In this document: piece after piece, positions 22,781 through 33,265 of the stretch
How the letters are laid out: every line of letters begins with the position of its first letter
How positions within the stretch are numbered: the first letter of the stretch is position 1
NCBI RefSeq assembly: GCF_905475465.1
Contig: NC_062248.1
Coordinates: 2,232,001 to 2,296,000 of the forward strand
Origin: Pieris napi
Taxonomy: Eukaryota; Arthropoda; Insecta; Lepidoptera; Pieridae
Reading direction: 5' to 3'
DNA length: 64,000 bases
The notes under the pieces: model-generated
The model's database searches: none
The model's input: only the letters and a program-made list of their open reading frames with translations
Told to the model about the DNA's origin: nothing
Program-made: the position numbers and the translations under genes

Positions 22781-22845
22781 TGGCTAGTGGTATTATCTCT
22801 CTTCCTCGGATTCTCACATAACTATTACATGTCCCGGTTCGAATC
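22781..22845 (+). promoter_or_regulatory. tRNA-like A-box and B-box pair in the LINE 5' UTR
   Basis: TGGCTAGTGG at 22781 resembles a Pol III A box and GGTTCGAATC at 22836 is a perfect B box, at a plausible distance. No tRNA cloverleaf closes around them. They may be a captured SINE or tRNA fragment; promoter activity is unproven. Confidence 0.35.
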
Positions 22846-22913
22846 ACATCGGTTCAAGCCATACATCTGTTAGCAATTGTTATCATTGTATTTATATATA
22901 TTTTTTTTTTATA

Positions 22914-24122
22914 ATGGAAAACGACAATGTTACAATGAGAAGAAAGCAAAGAAGATTTATTGATTCCCTTAACCTTTCATCTAGTTCTGGTCAATCGAAC
23001 TGTGACTGTTATGACTCAACAAGTTTACCAGACATTTCTACAAGAAGTTTATATGAACATTCCGAATTATTGGAGCAAATAAAACAATTAAAATTAGAAT
23101 TGGATTCAGCACATCAAACAATTGAAACCCTATTAATTGAAAATTCCACGAAAAATCTTGAAATTATAAAACAAAAGGAAACTATAAATAATCTAAAACA
23201 AAATTATTCTTCACCTTCTATTAATATTACTACCAACACCTTACTACAAAAGCAAAATCAAGAAAATGCGGAACTCGCCTGTAGTTCCTGCCCTTCCAAA
23301 TATAAGGAACAGAATAAGCGCATTGTACAAGAATTTCCACCAAATATTGAAAACCACAAGCAGAATAGTAAGGAGCTGCCAATAGATGTCACTATAAGAA
23401 CAACAAAACCAGTTATTCAAAACGATAATGTCATGACTTTAAATGGTCAAGTAATAGAAAATCGACCCAAAATAATAATATTTGGAGATCAGCAAGCTTG
23501 TGGCTTAACACATAAATTAATAAAATCAAGATTAAATATACAAAAGGACAATTACAAAGTTACTTCGTTTATAAAGCCCCATGCTACGAGTGCACAGATT
23601 TTAAGTAGTTGTATCAGTGAAATTAATAAGTCCATCATTAAACCTAAAGACATTATAGTATTAATAATAGGTGCAAACGATAAACGCCCTTATACCTTCA
23701 TCTCACAATTGTGTAATGTGTTATACCAATTGCGACAGCAAAAGGTGTTTATAACCAATGTACAATATAATGCTCACTTAAATGTAAAATTAATTAACTT
23801 TCATCTAGAATCTATACTATCTAATTATAAATATTGCCACTACTTAAAAATACGCCACTCGAAGTACGATAAAAACACACCCTATTCTCATACAAAACAC
23901 CTCTTCAACTTATGTGATAAAGTAAACACGGAAATTGAGTACATTCGATATTATACACAGCATAAGACAAATCTTACCTATAAATCCAGCGTGCAACCTA
24001 GTCACACAAACAAGTCGACTCACACTGTACAATTAAAAATAACAAATTTTCTTAAAATGTCAGGTACCAATATTACAAATAAAAACCAGCCTTCCAGTTG
24101 TAATTTTTTTCGTAACAACTAA
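22914..24122 (+). CDS. LINE ORF1: coiled coil plus SGNH-hydrolase-like domain
   Basis: 402 residues. The N-terminus is basic and serine-rich. Residues ~51-97 form a heptad-like coiled coil (ELLEQIKQLKLELDSAHQTI), which would let the protein form multimers on RNA. Residues ~186-345 look like an SGNH-hydrolase fold: IIIFGDQQACG in the place of block I (GDS) and IIGANDKRPY as block III (GxND). The catalytic serine of block I is Gln here, so esterase activity is unlikely; the fold may serve RNA or membrane binding. ORF1 proteins with this domain are known in CR1-type LINEs. The ATG at 22914 is the first in frame after AT-rich DNA. The protein would coat LINE RNA as a chaperone. Confidence 0.8.
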   Translation: MENDNVTMRRKQRRFIDSLNLSSSSGQSNCDCYDSTSLPDISTRSLYEHSELLEQIKQLKLELDSAHQTIETLLIENSTKNLEIIKQKETINNLKQNYSSPSINITTNTLLQKQNQENAELACSSCPSKYKEQNKRIVQEFPPNIENHKQNSKELPIDVTIRTTKPVIQNDNVMTLNGQVIENRPKIIIFGDQQACGLTHKLIKSRLNIQKDNYKVTSFIKPHATSAQILSSCISEINKSIIKPKDIIVLIIGANDKRPYTFISQLCNVLYQLRQQKVFITNVQYNAHLNVKLINFHLESILSNYKYCHYLKIRHSKYDKNTPYSHTKHLFNLCDKVNTEIEYIRYYTQHKTNLTYKSSVQPSHTNKSTHTVQLKITNFLKMSGTNITNKNQPSSCNFFRNN

Positions 24123-24123
24123 T

Positions 24124-26971
24124 AAGCAAAATAAATTAAGACTAGTCCATCAAAATATAGCAGGGTTGCTTAGCAAACAGGATTTAGTTAGTGTAGCCAT
24201 CACGGACCTGCAAGGAAGTTTGGGAAGTGTGGACATCATATGTTTCACAGAAACTTTTATTAAACAAGGAAGTGAATCCAACGTTAAAATAAATAATTAT
24301 AGATTAGTCTCTTCATATTCTCGGCCTAATCAACGCCGAGGTGGTTCGTGCATCTTAATAAAAAACAATTTGAAATACAAGGAAATTTGTTACCCTAGAC
24401 CCCCAATTCCTCTCCAATTCGAATATTGTGGCGTTGAAATAAGTAAATACAACTTAATAATAATATGTATTTACCGGACTCCTACTTTTGATGTAACAAC
24501 TTTTTTATATAATTTAGAACAACTTTTAAGTAACCTATGCAGGAAACGCAACAAAAAACTAATATTATGTGGAGACTGGAACATAGACATTTTAAAAAAT
24601 AATAAAAGTTCCCACGAACTTATCTCTATTCTTCTAAATAATAATTTACAAAATCATGTAAAACACCCAACACGGAAAAACTCCTGCTTAGACTTAATAG
24701 CAAGTAACATAAATGACACACACTCGGACCTCCACTACTTGGCACTTTCAGACCATGAGACCGCACAATCACTGACTTTTACACTCGAAGAAAACGAAAA
24801 TTTTAAAGATATTCCAAAATACTGGTTTATATACAGACGAGAACTCAATAGGGAAAACACTAATACATTTATTAGGTGTCTATCAAGCCTCACCTTCTCG
24901 GACGTATACAGCTCCACCACAACAAATGAAGCATTCGACAACTTCCATGACACTATAACTTTGTTTTACAATTTATGTTTTCCGATCCTAAAAATTAAAA
25001 ATACATTCAAACCTATCAAAAATAGATTCTTTACTAAAGCCCTAAAAAAATGTTGTATAAAAAAAAGAACGTTATACCTAAAATATCATTTAAATAAGCA
25101 CAATAAAAAACAAAATAAATCTGCATATAATAAATACTCATCTATTTTAAAAAAATGTATACATAAGTCCCATCAGCTTACTAATGCAGAATACATAAAT
25201 TGCGCAAAAAACAAAACTAAAGCAGCCTGGAATGTAATTAAAACAAATACACGAGACATGAGATTTTATTCAGGAATAGAAGCAATTGATATTGATAGCA
25301 AAACATATGAATCACCACATGAAATATGCAACTTATTTAATGACTATTTTACCTCACTGCCTAAATAAAACAAACAATTTGCCAGAAGCCAAAATCCCTC
25401 TAAATCATAAAAGTATTTTTCTTTCCCCCATAAATAACACGGATATATTAAAAATTATTACATCGCTAAAAAATACAAAATCTACAGGATACGATAATTT
25501 AGATACCAAAACAATTAAATCATGCGCTTTATACCTACTTGATCCACTGACATACATAATTAATCTATCGATGGTAGAAGGAATCTTTCCTGAAAAACTA
25601 AAAATATCAATTATCAAACCATTACATAAAAAAGGAGCAAAAACACAAATGACTAATTATAGACCAATAACTTTAATTCCCATATTATCTAAAATTTTCG
25701 AAAAAGTAATGTATAATAAAATAGAGAATTTCCTTTTATCATACGATATTTTAAAAAAAGAACAATTTGGTTTCAGAAAAAATTGTTCTACCACCCTTGC
25801 GTGCTTTTCCCTAGTCAAACAAATTACTGAATGCTTAAATGATAAAATGCTTATAGGTTGTATCTTCCTAGATATGACAAAGGCTTTTGACTTTGTATGT
25901 CATGAAAGACTTTTAAAAAAATTAGATTGCTACGGAATAAGAGGTAATGCTTATAACTGGGTGAAAAGTTACCTTGAAAATAGAATGCAATATGTGGAGA
26001 TAACAAAGATTTGTAAATTAGAGCAAAAAACCTATAGATCCAATTTTAAGAAAAATGAGTACGGAACACCTCAAGGCAGTATTTTGGCCCCGCTACTTTT
26101 TCTAACATACATAAATGACCTTCCAGATGCTATACACCAGAACTGTATACTATTTGCTGATGACACTACACTTATAATAAAAAGTAAAAACGAACAAGAC
26201 TTAAAAAACAACTTAATTAAATCTCTAGACGACGCCATTAACTGGATGAATACCAATAATCTACAAATAAACATGACCAAAACTAACATAATCCATTTTC
26301 AGACATATAACTCTAAAACACAATTAGACTTACAATATAACAGCAATAAACTAGACATAATGAACGAGTGTGTATTTTTAGGTATAACGATAGATAAATT
26401 TTGTAGTTGGAAGGCACATATTGAAAAATTACAGAACAAAATAGACAGTTTTGTTTTTGTGTTAAAACGACTAAGGGAAACTGTTAACCATGCTACGGTA
26501 TTAGCTGCTTATCATGCATATGTTTCATCTATACTTAGATATGGAATTATAATTTGGGGAAATTCAGTCGAAGTAAATAGGGTATTTAAGGCTCAAAAGA
26601 AATGTATTAGAGCAATTTGTGGAGCAAACTGTCTTGATAGTTGCGTACCTTTATTTAAGAAGCTCAAAATTTTATCTCTTCCATGTATTTATATTTTAGA
26701 GATATCCTTATTCGTGCACAGAAACATACATATTTTTAAGTCGAATGTAGAAGTTGAAGTAAGAAGTAGACATGGGATGAAATTGGCTGTGCCAAAAATC
26801 AATCTGGAACTGTTTCGGAAAAACAGCTTTTGTATGGCAATTAAAGTCTACAATAAATTACCAAAAGAATTAAAAGATCTTCCGTCTAGATTCTTTAAAA
26901 AGCGACTTAGTGAATTACTTTTAGAAAAAATGTACTATTCAATAAATGATTATTTGCATGAAACACCGTAA
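24124..26971 (+). pseudogene. LINE ORF2: APE endonuclease and reverse transcriptase, one frameshift
   Basis: The first frame runs in phase from about 24124 (coding sequence LRLVHQNIAGLLSKQ) to a stop near 25368. It holds the endonuclease: N in HQNIAGL, E in FTETF, GDWNID and SDHE. The second frame (25286-26971) holds the reverse transcriptase: YRPITLIPILSKIFEKV, FLDMTKAFDFV, GTPQGSILAP and LFADDTTLI, and the C-terminus GNSVEVNRVFKAQKKCIRA. The two join around 25345-25366, where NDYFTSLPK meets NKTNNLPEA, so a single-base indel broke one ORF. No ATG lies upstream of the endonuclease start in this frame (a stop is at 24034), so ORF2 may be translated by reinitiation after ORF1 or from a non-AUG codon. 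All catalytic residues seen are intact. Confidence 0.85.
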
Positions 26972-29900
26972 TTGATATAAAGCTAATGATATAATGTATA
27001 TAATATAATAGACTAGATAGTATAAGAATAATTGACATTGAATAATAATGTGAAATACTTTAAGACAAATTTGCGCGCCATCGTGTGTGGCAGAATATGC
27101 GAACGATTTATGATTGTATCACCTTAACATTTTGTACCATATTCTTGCAAAAAATAAATTATTATTATTATTATTATTATTATCATAATATAATAATTAC
27201 TCGTATACTAACCTAACCTAACCTTTTTTTTTTTTTTAACGTCAGGAAATGCTTTTACGCATATCCCTGTTGAATTTTACTCCAGCAGGGATTATCTGGG
27301 ACTCAGACATAATATCTTCACACCTACCCACTAAAACCTGACGGATGCCTTCGGCTCGCCAAAGGGCGGAGGCAGGTAACAGCTGAGCCCTATCCTGACC
27401 CCCGCCAAAACCTAACCTAACCTAACCTAACCGATCTAAATAATATTTGTTTTTTTGGACAGCTCCGATCTAAATAATTATTGTTAATTCAAGCCTCCCC
27501 AAACCAGCTTCTTGGTCGCCTTCGGTGACCAAATATTCATATACTAACCTAACCTAATCTTTTTTTTTTTTTTTTAACGTCAGGAAATGCTTTTACGCAT
27601 ATCCCTGTTGAATTTTATTCCAGCAGGGATAATGTGGGACTCAGACATAATATCTTCACACCTACCCACTAAAACCTGACGGATGCCTTCGGCTCGCCAA
27701 AGGGCGGAGGCAGGTAACAGCTGAGCCCTATCCTGACCCCCGCCAAAACCTAACCTAACCTAACCTAACCGATCTAAATAATATTTGTTTTTTGGACAGC
27801 TCCGATCTAAATAATAATTGTTAATTCAATCCTCCCCAACCCAGCTTCTTGGTCATAATATATAATATCATAATATAATAAATATTCATATACTAACCTA
27901 ACCTAACCTTTTTTTTTTTTTTTTTTTTATCGTCAGGAAGATCTTTTACGCATATCCCTGTTGAATTTTACTCCAGCAAGGATTATGTGGGACTCAGACA
28001 TAATATCTTCACACCTACCCACTAAAACCTGACGGATGCCTTCGGCTCGCCAAAGGGCGGAGGCAGGTAACAGCTGAGACCTATTCTTACCCCCGCCAAA
28101 ACCTAACCTAACCTAACCTAACCTAACCATTCTAAATAATATTTGTTTTTTTGGACAGCTCCGATCTAAATAATTATTGTTAATTCAAGCCTCCCCAACC
28201 CAGCTTCTTGGTCGCCTTTGGTGACCAAATATTCATATACTAACCTAACCTAATCTTTTTTTTTTTTTAACGTCAGGAAATGCTTTTACGCATATCCCTG
28301 TTGAATTTTATTCCAGCAGGGATTATGTGGGACTCAGACATAATATCTTCACACCTACCCACTAAAACCTGACGGAAGCCTTCGGCTCGCCAAAGGGTGG
28401 AGGCAGGTAAAAGCTGAGCCCTATTATTACCCCCGCCGAAACCTAACCTAACCTAACCTAACCTAACCTTACCTAACCGATCTAAATAATATTTGTTTTT
28501 TTGGACAGCTCCGATCTAAATTATAATTGTAATTTCAGGCCTCCCGAACCCAGCTTCTTGGTCGCCTTCGACGACCAAATATTCATATACTAACCTAACC
28601 TAACATAACCTAACCGATCTAAATAATATTAGTTTTTTTGGGCAGCTCCGATCTAAATAATAATTGTTAATTCAAGCCTCCCCAACCCGGCTACTTGGTC
28701 GCCTTCGACGACCAAATATTCATATACTAACCTAACCTTTTTTTTTTTTTTAACGTCAGGAAATGCTTTTACGCATATCCCTGTTGAATTTTATTCCAGC
28801 AGGGATTATGTGGGACTCAGACATAATATCTTCACACCTACCCACTAAAACCTGACGGAAGCCTTCGGCTCGCCAAAGGGCGGAGGCAGGTAACAGCTGA
28901 GCCCTATTCTTACCCCCGCCATAACCTAACCTAACCTAACCGATATAAATAATATTTGTTTTTTTGGACAGCTCCGATCTAAATAATTATTGTTAATTCA
29001 AGCCTCCCCAACCAGCTTCTTGGTCGCCTTCGGTGACCAAATATTCATATACTAACCTAACCTAATCTTTTTTTTTTTTTTTTAACGTCAGTAAATGCTT
29101 TTACGCATATCCCTGTTGAATTTTATTCCAGCAGGGATAATGTGGGACTCAGACATAATATCTTCACACCTACCCACTAAAACCTGACGGAAGCCTTCGG
29201 CTCGCCAAAGGGTGGAGGCAGGTAACAGCTGAGCCCTATTATTACCCCCGCCGAAACTTAACCTAACCTAACCTAACCTAACCGATCTTAATAATATTTG
29301 TTTTTTTGGACAGCTCCGATCTAAATAATAATTGTTAATTCAAGCCTCCCCAACCCGGCTACTTGGTCGCCTTCGACGAGCAAATATTCATATACTAACC
29401 TAACCTTTTTTTTTTTTTTAACGTCAGGAAATGCTTTTACGCATATCCCTGTTGAATTTTATTCCAGCAGGGATTATGTGGGACTCAGACATAATATCTT
29501 CACACCTACCCACTAAAACCTGACGGAAGCCTTCGGCTCGCCAAAGGGCGGAGGCAGATAACAGCTGAGCCCTATCCTTACCCCCGCCAAAACCTAACCT
29601 AACCTAACCTAACCGTTCTAAATAATATTTGTTTTTTTGGACAGCTCTGATCTAAATAATTATTGTTAATTCAAGCCTCCCCAACCAAATATTCATATAC
29701 TAACCTAACCTAACCGATCTTAATAATATTTGTTTTTTTGGACAGCTCCGATCTTAATAATAATTGTTAATTCAAGCCTCCCCAACCCGGCTACTTGGTC
29801 GCCTTCGACGACCAAATATTCATATACTAACCTAACCTTTTTTTTTTTTTAACGTCGTTAAAATTTTTAATTTTTAATTTAACCTAACCTAACCGATCCA

Positions 29901-31424
29901 AATAATATTAGTTTTTTTGGGCAGCTCCGATCTAAATAAGAATTGTTAATTCAAGCCTCCCCAACCCGGCTTCTTGGTCGCCTTCGGTGACCAAATATTC
30001 ATATACTAACCTAACCTTTTTTTTTTTTTTTAACGTCAGGAAATGCTTTTACGCATATCCCTGTTGAATTTTATTCCAGCAGGGATTATGTGGGACTCAG
30101 ACATAATATCTTCACACCTACCCACTAAAACCTGACGGAAGCCTTCGGCTCGCCAAAGGGCGGAGGCAGGTAACAGCTGAGCCCTATTCTTACCCCCGCC
30201 AAAACCTAACCTAACCTAACCTAACCTAACCTAACCTTACCTAACCGATCTAAATAATATTTGTTTTTTTGGACAGCTCCGATCTAAATAATTATTGTTT
30301 ATTCAAGCCTCCCCAACCAAATATTCATATACTAACCTAACCTAACCTAACCTAACCGATCTAAATAATATTAGTTTTTTTGGGCAGCTCCGATCTAAAT
30401 AAGAATTGTTAATTCAAGCCTCCCCAACCCGGCTTCTTGGTCGCCTTCGGTGACCAAATATTCATATACTAACCTAACCTTTTTTTTTTTTTTAACGTCA
30501 GGAAATGCTTTTACGCATATCCCTGTTGAATTTTATTCCAGCAGGGATTATGTGGGACTCAGACATAATATCTTCACACCTACCCACTAAAACCTGACGG
30601 AAGCCTTCGGCTCGCCAAAGGGCGGAGGCAGATAACAGCTGAGCCCTATCCTTACCCCCGCCAAAACCTAACCTAACCTAACCTAACCGTTCTAAATAAT
30701 ATTTGTTTTTTTGGACAGCTCTGATCTAAATAATTATTGTTAATTCAAGCCTCCCCAACCAAATATTCATATACTAACCTAACCTAACCGATCTTAATAA
30801 TATTTGTTTTTTTGGACAGCTCCGATCTTAATAATAATTGTTAATTCAAGCCTCCCCAACCCGGCTACTTGGTCGCCTTCGACGACCAAATATTCATATA
30901 CTAACCTAACCTTTTTTTTTTTTTTAACGTCGTTAAAATTTTTAATTTTTAATTTAACCTAACCTAACCGATCCAAATAATATTAGTTTTTTTGGGCAGC
31001 TCCGATCTAAATAAGAATTGTTAATTCAAGCCTCCCCAACCCGGCTTCTTGGTCGCCTTCGGTGACCAAATATTCATATACTAACCTAACCTTTTTTTTT
31101 TTTTTAACGTCAGGAAATGCTTTTACGCATATCCCTGTTGAATTTTATTCCAGCAGGGATTATGTGGGACTCAGACATAATATCTTCACACCTACCCACT
31201 AAAACCTGACGGAAGCCTTCGGCTCGCCAAAGGGCGGAGGCAGGTAACAGCTGAGCCCTATTCTTACCCCCGCCAAAACCTAACCTAACCTAACCTAACC
31301 TAACCTAACCTAACCTTACCTAACCGATCTAAATAATATTAGTTTTTTTGGACAGCTCCGATCTAAATAATTATTGTTTATTCAAGCCTCCCCAACCAAA
31401 TATTCATATACTAACCTAACCTTA

Positions 31425-31557
31425 CCTAACCTAACCGATCTAAATAATATTTGTTTTTTTGGACAGCTCCGATCTAAATAATAATTGTTAATTCAAGCCT
31501 CCCCAACCCAGCATCTTGGTCGCCTTCGGTGACCAAATATTCATATACTAACCTAAC
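31425..31557 (+). repeat. Unit B, representative long copy
   Basis: Within CCTAACC the unit reads GATCTAAATAATATTTG, T7GGACAGCTCC, then a second GATCTAAATAATAATTG, TCAAGCCTCCCCAACC, a hairpin TTGGTCGCC-TTC-GGTGACCAA, and ATATTCATATACTAACC. The core GATCTAAATAATA is thus duplicated inside the unit. The stem allows nine pairs with one G-T. Short copies lack the segment between two ACC words that flank the hairpin. I do not recognise the unit and see no coding potential. Confidence 0.7.
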
Positions 31558-32746
31558 CTTTTTTTTTTTTTTTAACGTCAGGAAATGCTTTTACGCATAT
31601 CCCTGTTGAATTTTATTCCAGCAGGGATTATGTGGGACTCAGACATAATATCTTCACACCTACCCACTAAAACCTGACGGAAGCCTTCGGCTCGCCAAAG
31701 GGCGGAGGCAGGTAACAGCTGAGCCCTATTCTTACCCCCGCCAAAACCTAACCTAACCTAACCTAACCTAACCTAACCTTACCTAACCGATCTAAATAAT
31801 ATTTGTTTTTTTGGACAGCTCCGATCTAAATAATTATTGTTTATTCAAGCCTCCCCAATCAAATATTCATATACTAACCTAACCTAACCTAACCTAACCG
31901 ATCTAAATAATATTTGTTTTTTTGGACAGCTCCGATCTAAATAATAATTGTTAATTCAAGCCTCCCCAACCCAGCATCTTGGTCGCCTTCGGTGACCAAA
32001 TATTCATATACTAACCTAACCTAATCTTTTTTTTTTTTTTTTAACGTCAGGAAATGCTTTTACGCATATCCCTGTTGAATTTTATTCCAGCAGGGATTAT
32101 GTGGGACTCAGACATAATATCTTCACACCTACCCACTAAAACCTGACGGAAGCCTTCGGCTCGCCAAAGGGCGGAGGCAGATAACAGCTGAGCCCTATCC
32201 TTACCCCCGCCAAAACCTAACCTAACCTAACCTAACCGTTCTAAATAATATTTGTTTTTTTGGACAGCTCTGATCTAAATAATTATTGTTAATTCAAGCC
32301 TCCCCAACCAAATATTCATATACTAACCTAACCTAACCGATCTTAATAATATTTGTTTTTTTGGACAGCTCTGATCTAAATAATTATTGTTAATTCAAGC
32401 CTCCCCAACCAAATATTCATATACTAACCTAACCTAACCGATCTTAATAATATTTGTTTTTTTGGACAGCTCCGATCTTAATAATAATTGTTAATTCAAG
32501 CCTCCCCAACCCGGCTACTTGGTCGCCTTCGACGACCAAATATTCATATACTAACCTAACCTTTTTTTTTTTTTTAACGTCGTTAAAATTTTTAATTTTT
32601 AATTTAACCTAACCTAACCGATCCAAATAATATTAGTTTTTTTGGGCAGCTCCGATCTAAATAATAATTGTTAATTCAAGCCTCCCCAACCCAGCATCTT
32701 GGTCGCCTTCGGTGACCTAATATTCATATACTAACCTAACCTATTC

Positions 32747-32934
32747 TTTTTTTTTTTTTTAACGTCAGGAAATGCTTTTACGCATATCCCTGTTGAATTT
32801 TATTCCAGCAGGGATTATGTGGGACTCAGACATAATATCTTCACACCTACCCACTAAAACCTGACGGAAGCCTTCGGCTCGCCAAAGGGCGGAGGCAGGT
32901 AACAGCTGAGCCCTATTCTTACCCCCGCCAAAAC
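32747..32934 (-). mobile_element. Unit A, representative copy: SART-type 3' UTR with poly(A) in telomere repeat
   Basis: Minus-strand reading: GGTTAGG, TTTTGGCGGGGGTAAG, CAGCTGTTACCTGCC, GGTTTTAGTGGGTAGG, two hairpins, CTGACGTT, poly(A) of about 14, GGTTAGG. AGCTGTTACC and GGTTTTAGTGGGTA also occur, in order and with similar spacing, in the 3' UTR of the family 2 LINE; the second also occurs in family 1. Its junction with the telomere repeat (CCTAACC directly followed by T) is the same as that of the full LINEs. About 40 copies lie in the window, with the same left end. Here the poly(T) follows CTATTC, a local variant. Confidence 0.75.
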
Positions 32935-32948
32935 CTAACCTAACCTAA

Positions 32949-33001
<53 letters not shown>

Positions 33002-33070
33002 TGGGGAAACCCGCTTACGGGCCCCCGCGCCTGGGCAAAGTGTGAGTGGCGCGGGGAGTGTGGGGGTCAA

Positions 33071-33100
33071 GGTCATAAAAAAAAAAAAAAAACGATGACC
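33071..33100 (-). ncRNA. 3' UTR hairpin with a homopolymer loop (family 1)
   Basis: GGTCAT and ATGACC pair across a loop that contains a run of 16 A on the plus strand (T in the RNA sense). Family 2 has the same stem with a six-base loop (55982-55999), so the loop expanded in family 1. The stem lies in the 3' UTR, the part that the reverse transcriptase of SART1 is known to need. Confidence 0.5.
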
Positions 33101-33265
33101 CCATACCCACTAAAACCACCAGGGCCCAATCCGTAGCGTGTCTGTAGCTGGGTCGTGGTAATAGCCTTTTCAGGCCTGAACCCACTTTCCAGCTTGCGCA
33201 TGCTGCGTGGCGCCAATTAGCGCGCAGCACTCCTAATAAAAAGCCCTATATATCTCTGTATGACG

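Larger units (their letters stand above)
22421..27183 (+). mobile_element. Nearly complete LINE with SGNH-type ORF1, inserted in unit B
   Basis: About 4.76 kb: a ~490 base 5' UTR, ORF1 (22914-24122), ORF2 (about 24124-26971) and a ~200 base 3' UTR ending in (ATT)n. To the left unit B reads TTGGTCATAATATATAATAT and to the right it continues CATAATATAATAA, so the insertion is clean; the AT-rich edge hides the target duplication. An ORF1 with a coiled coil and SGNH-like fold and a microsatellite tail fit the CR1 group. One frameshift in ORF2 makes this copy defective or marks a sequencing error. Confidence 0.9.
27184..32950 (+). repeat. Subtelomere-like block 3: units A, B and short (CCTAA)n
   Basis: Unit A copies begin with poly(T) near 27224, 27560, 27909, 28255, 28738, 29068, 29406, 30017, 30480, 31092, 31559, 32027 and 32747. 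Short relics of unit A (AACGTCGTTAAAATTTTTAA) begin at 29851, 30926 and 32576. B units come in a long form with a TTGGTCGCC hairpin and a short form that lacks it. Segments recur as larger repeats; for example the stretch around 29851 is repeated about 1.08 kb later at 30926. From about 28160 rightward the block belongs to copy 1 of the 11.8 kb duplication. Confidence 0.9.

Noticed and set aside
18088..32950. Regularly spaced repeats that might suggest a CRISPR array
   Set aside because: The units are 100-190 bp, the spacers are telomere repeats, and the organism is an insect. This is satellite DNA.
33015..33230. 71-codon frame in the family 1 3' UTR (and 44823-45038; a related 62-63 codon frame in family 2 at 55884 and 59188)
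   Set aside because: Not conserved between the families: the reading runs through a homopolymer loop and poly(A) tail.
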